42,603 nt of DNA from Ruminococcaceae bacterium UBA1036 (GTDB lineage: Bacteria > Bacillota > Clostridia > Oscillospirales > Acutalibacteraceae). The stretch is taken from positions 1 through 42,603 of the forward strand of contig DCEF01000009.1 in the NCBI GenBank assembly GCA_002316805.1, read 5' to 3'. The notes under the pieces were generated by a model. It worked only from the letters and a program-made list of their open reading frames with translations. It was not told where the DNA came from and ran no database searches. Numbering within the stretch: the first letter of the stretch is position 1; each line of letters begins with the position of its first letter. Below, piece by piece: positions 41,251 to 42,603 of the stretch. The position numbers were made by a program, and so were the translations under genes.

Positions 41251-42603
41251 CTATGCCTCATATTTCTGGGCAAGGACGCTCCAGCGCTGAAAAAGGCTGT
41301 CGTTTTCTTTTTTTTGCTCGGCAAGTTTATTTGATATTTCCATTGCTTTTTCGTAGTCACAAGCGGTTTCGGGGTTTTCAAGCTGGCTTTCGAGCTGACT
41401 TATTTCTTTTTCTGAGTTGCTGATGCTGTTTTCAAGCCTGCGCAGTTCGGCTTTTTCTTTTCTCGCGGCAGCGCCAATGGCTTTGTGCTTCTGGTATTCG
41501 TTTTTGCGCGGGAATTCCGGCTTTTTTGCAGCAGGAGCAGAGTGCTTTGCTTTTGCCGATTCTGCATATTCGTCATAGCTGCTGCCGCAGAATTCAGTTC
41601 CGTCCACAGTGAGATAATAAATTTTATCAGCCAGTTTGTTTATAAGATAACGGTCATGCGAAACTATAAGCAGTGTGCCCTCATAATTACGCAGGGCATT
41701 TTCCAGCGCTTCGCACGATGAAATGTCAAGGTGGTTTGTGGGTTCGTCAAGCAGCAGAAAATTGTTTTTGGAAAGCATCAAGCGCAGCAACAGAATTTTT
41801 GCGCGTTCCCCTCCGCTTAAGGCTGATACAGGCTTAAACACATTGTCGTCGCGGAAGAGAAAAACCGCAAGTGCCGAACGTACTTCAGTTTGTGTCATTC
41901 TTGGGTAATAATCCCAGACTTCATCTATAACAGTTTTGTCAGGTCTTAGTTCTGTCTGCAGTTGGTCGTAGTAGCCTACATCAACTCCGACGCCGAAACG
42001 GAATGAGCCTTCAGAAGGGCTGTTTATACCCAGAAGCGTTTTAAGGAAAGATGTTTTGCCGCAGCCGTTGGCGCCTAAGAGAAAGACACGTTCACCGCGG
42101 TGTATTTCCATGTTTGCATGTTGGAAGAGATGTTTCCCGTCAAAAGAAATAGCGAGATTTTTAACGCTCAGCACATCATTCCCGCTCTGATGGTTTATGC
42201 CGAAATGAAAATGCATTGCGGCGTCTTCTTTTTCAGGGGTTTCGAGCATGCCTTCCAGCCGCCCAATGCTTTTTTCTTTATTTGCTATCGTTTTATAGTT
42301 ACGTTCTTGGTTCCAGCGTCGCTGTTGCTCTACGATCCCATTTAAGCGCGATATTTCCTTCTGCGTGTTTTCATATTTGCGCTTTGCTGCAAGGTCAAGT
42401 TCCGCTTTCTGTTTCAGGTATGAAGAGTAGTTTCCGCTAAAAAGCCGCATGCGGTGATTTTTAAGTTCAAATGTTCGATCAGTTGTGCGGTCAAGAAAAT
42501 AGCGGTCATGTGAAGTCACTATATAAGAGCCAGAAAATGAATGCAGAAAGTCTTCCAGCCATTCGACCGAAGCGATGTCAAGATGGTTTGTAGGCTCATC
42601 CAG
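41251..42603 (-). CDS. ABC-F family ATPase, partial (5' end beyond the window)
   Basis: The minus-strand frame is open to the right edge, so the N-terminus is missing; about 450 residues of the protein are seen. The first visible residues are LDEPTNHLD, the Walker B/D-loop of the first ATPase domain, followed by VTSHDRYFLDRTTDRTFELK and a helical linker. The second ATPase domain has Walker A GANGCGKTSFLK, signature LSGGERAKI and LLLDEPTNHLDI. A C-terminal coiled coil (about the last 90 residues) follows. No membrane segments, as expected for ABC-F proteins, which act on the ribosome in translation or antibiotic protection. The exact member cannot be told without the N-terminus. The protein ends just beyond the HPr-like terminator. 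Confidence 0.92.
   Translation of the reverse strand: MDEPTNHLDIASVEWLEDFLHSFSGSYIVTSHDRYFLDRTTDRTFELKNHRMRLFSGNYSSYLKQKAELDLAAKRKYENTQKEISRLNGIVEQQRRWNQERNYKTIANKEKSIGRLEGMLETPEKEDAAMHFHFGINHQSGNDVLSVKNLAISFDGKHLFQHANMEIHRGERVFLLGANGCGKTSFLKTLLGINSPSEGSFRFGVGVDVGYYDQLQTELRPDKTVIDEVWDYYPRMTQTEVRSALAVFLFRDDNVFKPVSALSGGERAKILLLRLMLSKNNFLLLDEPTNHLDISSCEALENALRNYEGTLLIVSHDRYLINKLADKIYYLTVDGTEFCGSSYDEYAESAKAKHSAPAAKKPEFPRKNEYQKHKAIGAAARKEKAELRRLENSISNSEKEISQLESQLENPETACDYEKAMEISNKLAEQKKENDSLFQRWSVLAQKYEA

Noticed and set aside
1..42603. CRISPR array, insertion sequence, prophage, tRNA or rRNA
   Set aside because: No repeat-spacer pattern, transposase or integrase-like protein, terminal inverted repeats or cloverleaf-like sequence was seen.

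Overview
The window reads as chromosomal DNA of an anaerobic, spore-forming, butyrate-forming member of the Clostridia, most likely Oscillospirales/Ruminococcaceae-like. Reasons: strong AGGAGG-type ribosome sites with some GTG and TTG starts, a complete butyryl-CoA gene set, a sporulation protein of the YunB type, an IspH-S1 fusion of the clostridial type, FMN and SAM-I riboswitches, and no sign of an outer membrane. The genus cannot be fixed from the sequence alone. I see no CRISPR array, insertion sequence, prophage, rRNA or tRNA.

Layout. 1-4388 (minus strand): a small acidic Cys/Pro protein, a membrane GGDEF protein with a degenerate signature, the KtrA/KtrB potassium uptake pair and a two-CBS protein. 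4806-5963: a free-standing alanyl-tRNA editing protein. 6025-13528: a seven-gene operon thl-crt-CoA transferase-hbd-bcd-etfB-etfA, converting acetyl-CoA to butyryl-CoA and then exchanging the CoA. It starts with a promoter whose -10 is overlapped by a good match to the Rex (NADH/NAD+ sensor) operator and ends at a strong terminator. 13589-17802: a four-gene cassette of protein kinase with zinc ribbon, TerY-like vWA, PP2C-like phosphatase and Sel1-repeat protein. The first three match the described TerY-P phosphorylation triad; the fourth looks like an added effector or adaptor. This is the most unusual system in the window.

17875-28584: aldose epimerase, a secreted PLD-like lipoprotein, ribU behind an FMN riboswitch, metK behind a SAM-I riboswitch (with an 18-bp perfect palindrome inside its promoter), a small membrane protein, recD2, a ComF-type phosphoribosyltransferase, a diverged MreB paralogue, a DUF5685-like protein overlapping a J-domain protein, and an ECF-S-like membrane protein. 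28625-34936: an RpiR-type regulator with a structured leader, then a tightly overlapping run of flavoprotein, cmk, two PlsC-type acyltransferases and the ispH-S1 fusion. 35025-42603: yunB, ligA, a zinc-ribbon protein, a GHL10-type protein, mtaB, an HPr-like protein lacking the phosphorylatable histidine, and the C-terminal part of an ABC-F ATPase cut by the window end.

Most genes are housekeeping or central metabolism. Candidates for new biology are the TerY-P plus Sel1 cassette, the DUF5685/J-protein pair, the structured leader of the RpiR gene, the palindrome in the metK promoter and the small CTGLIP-motif protein.
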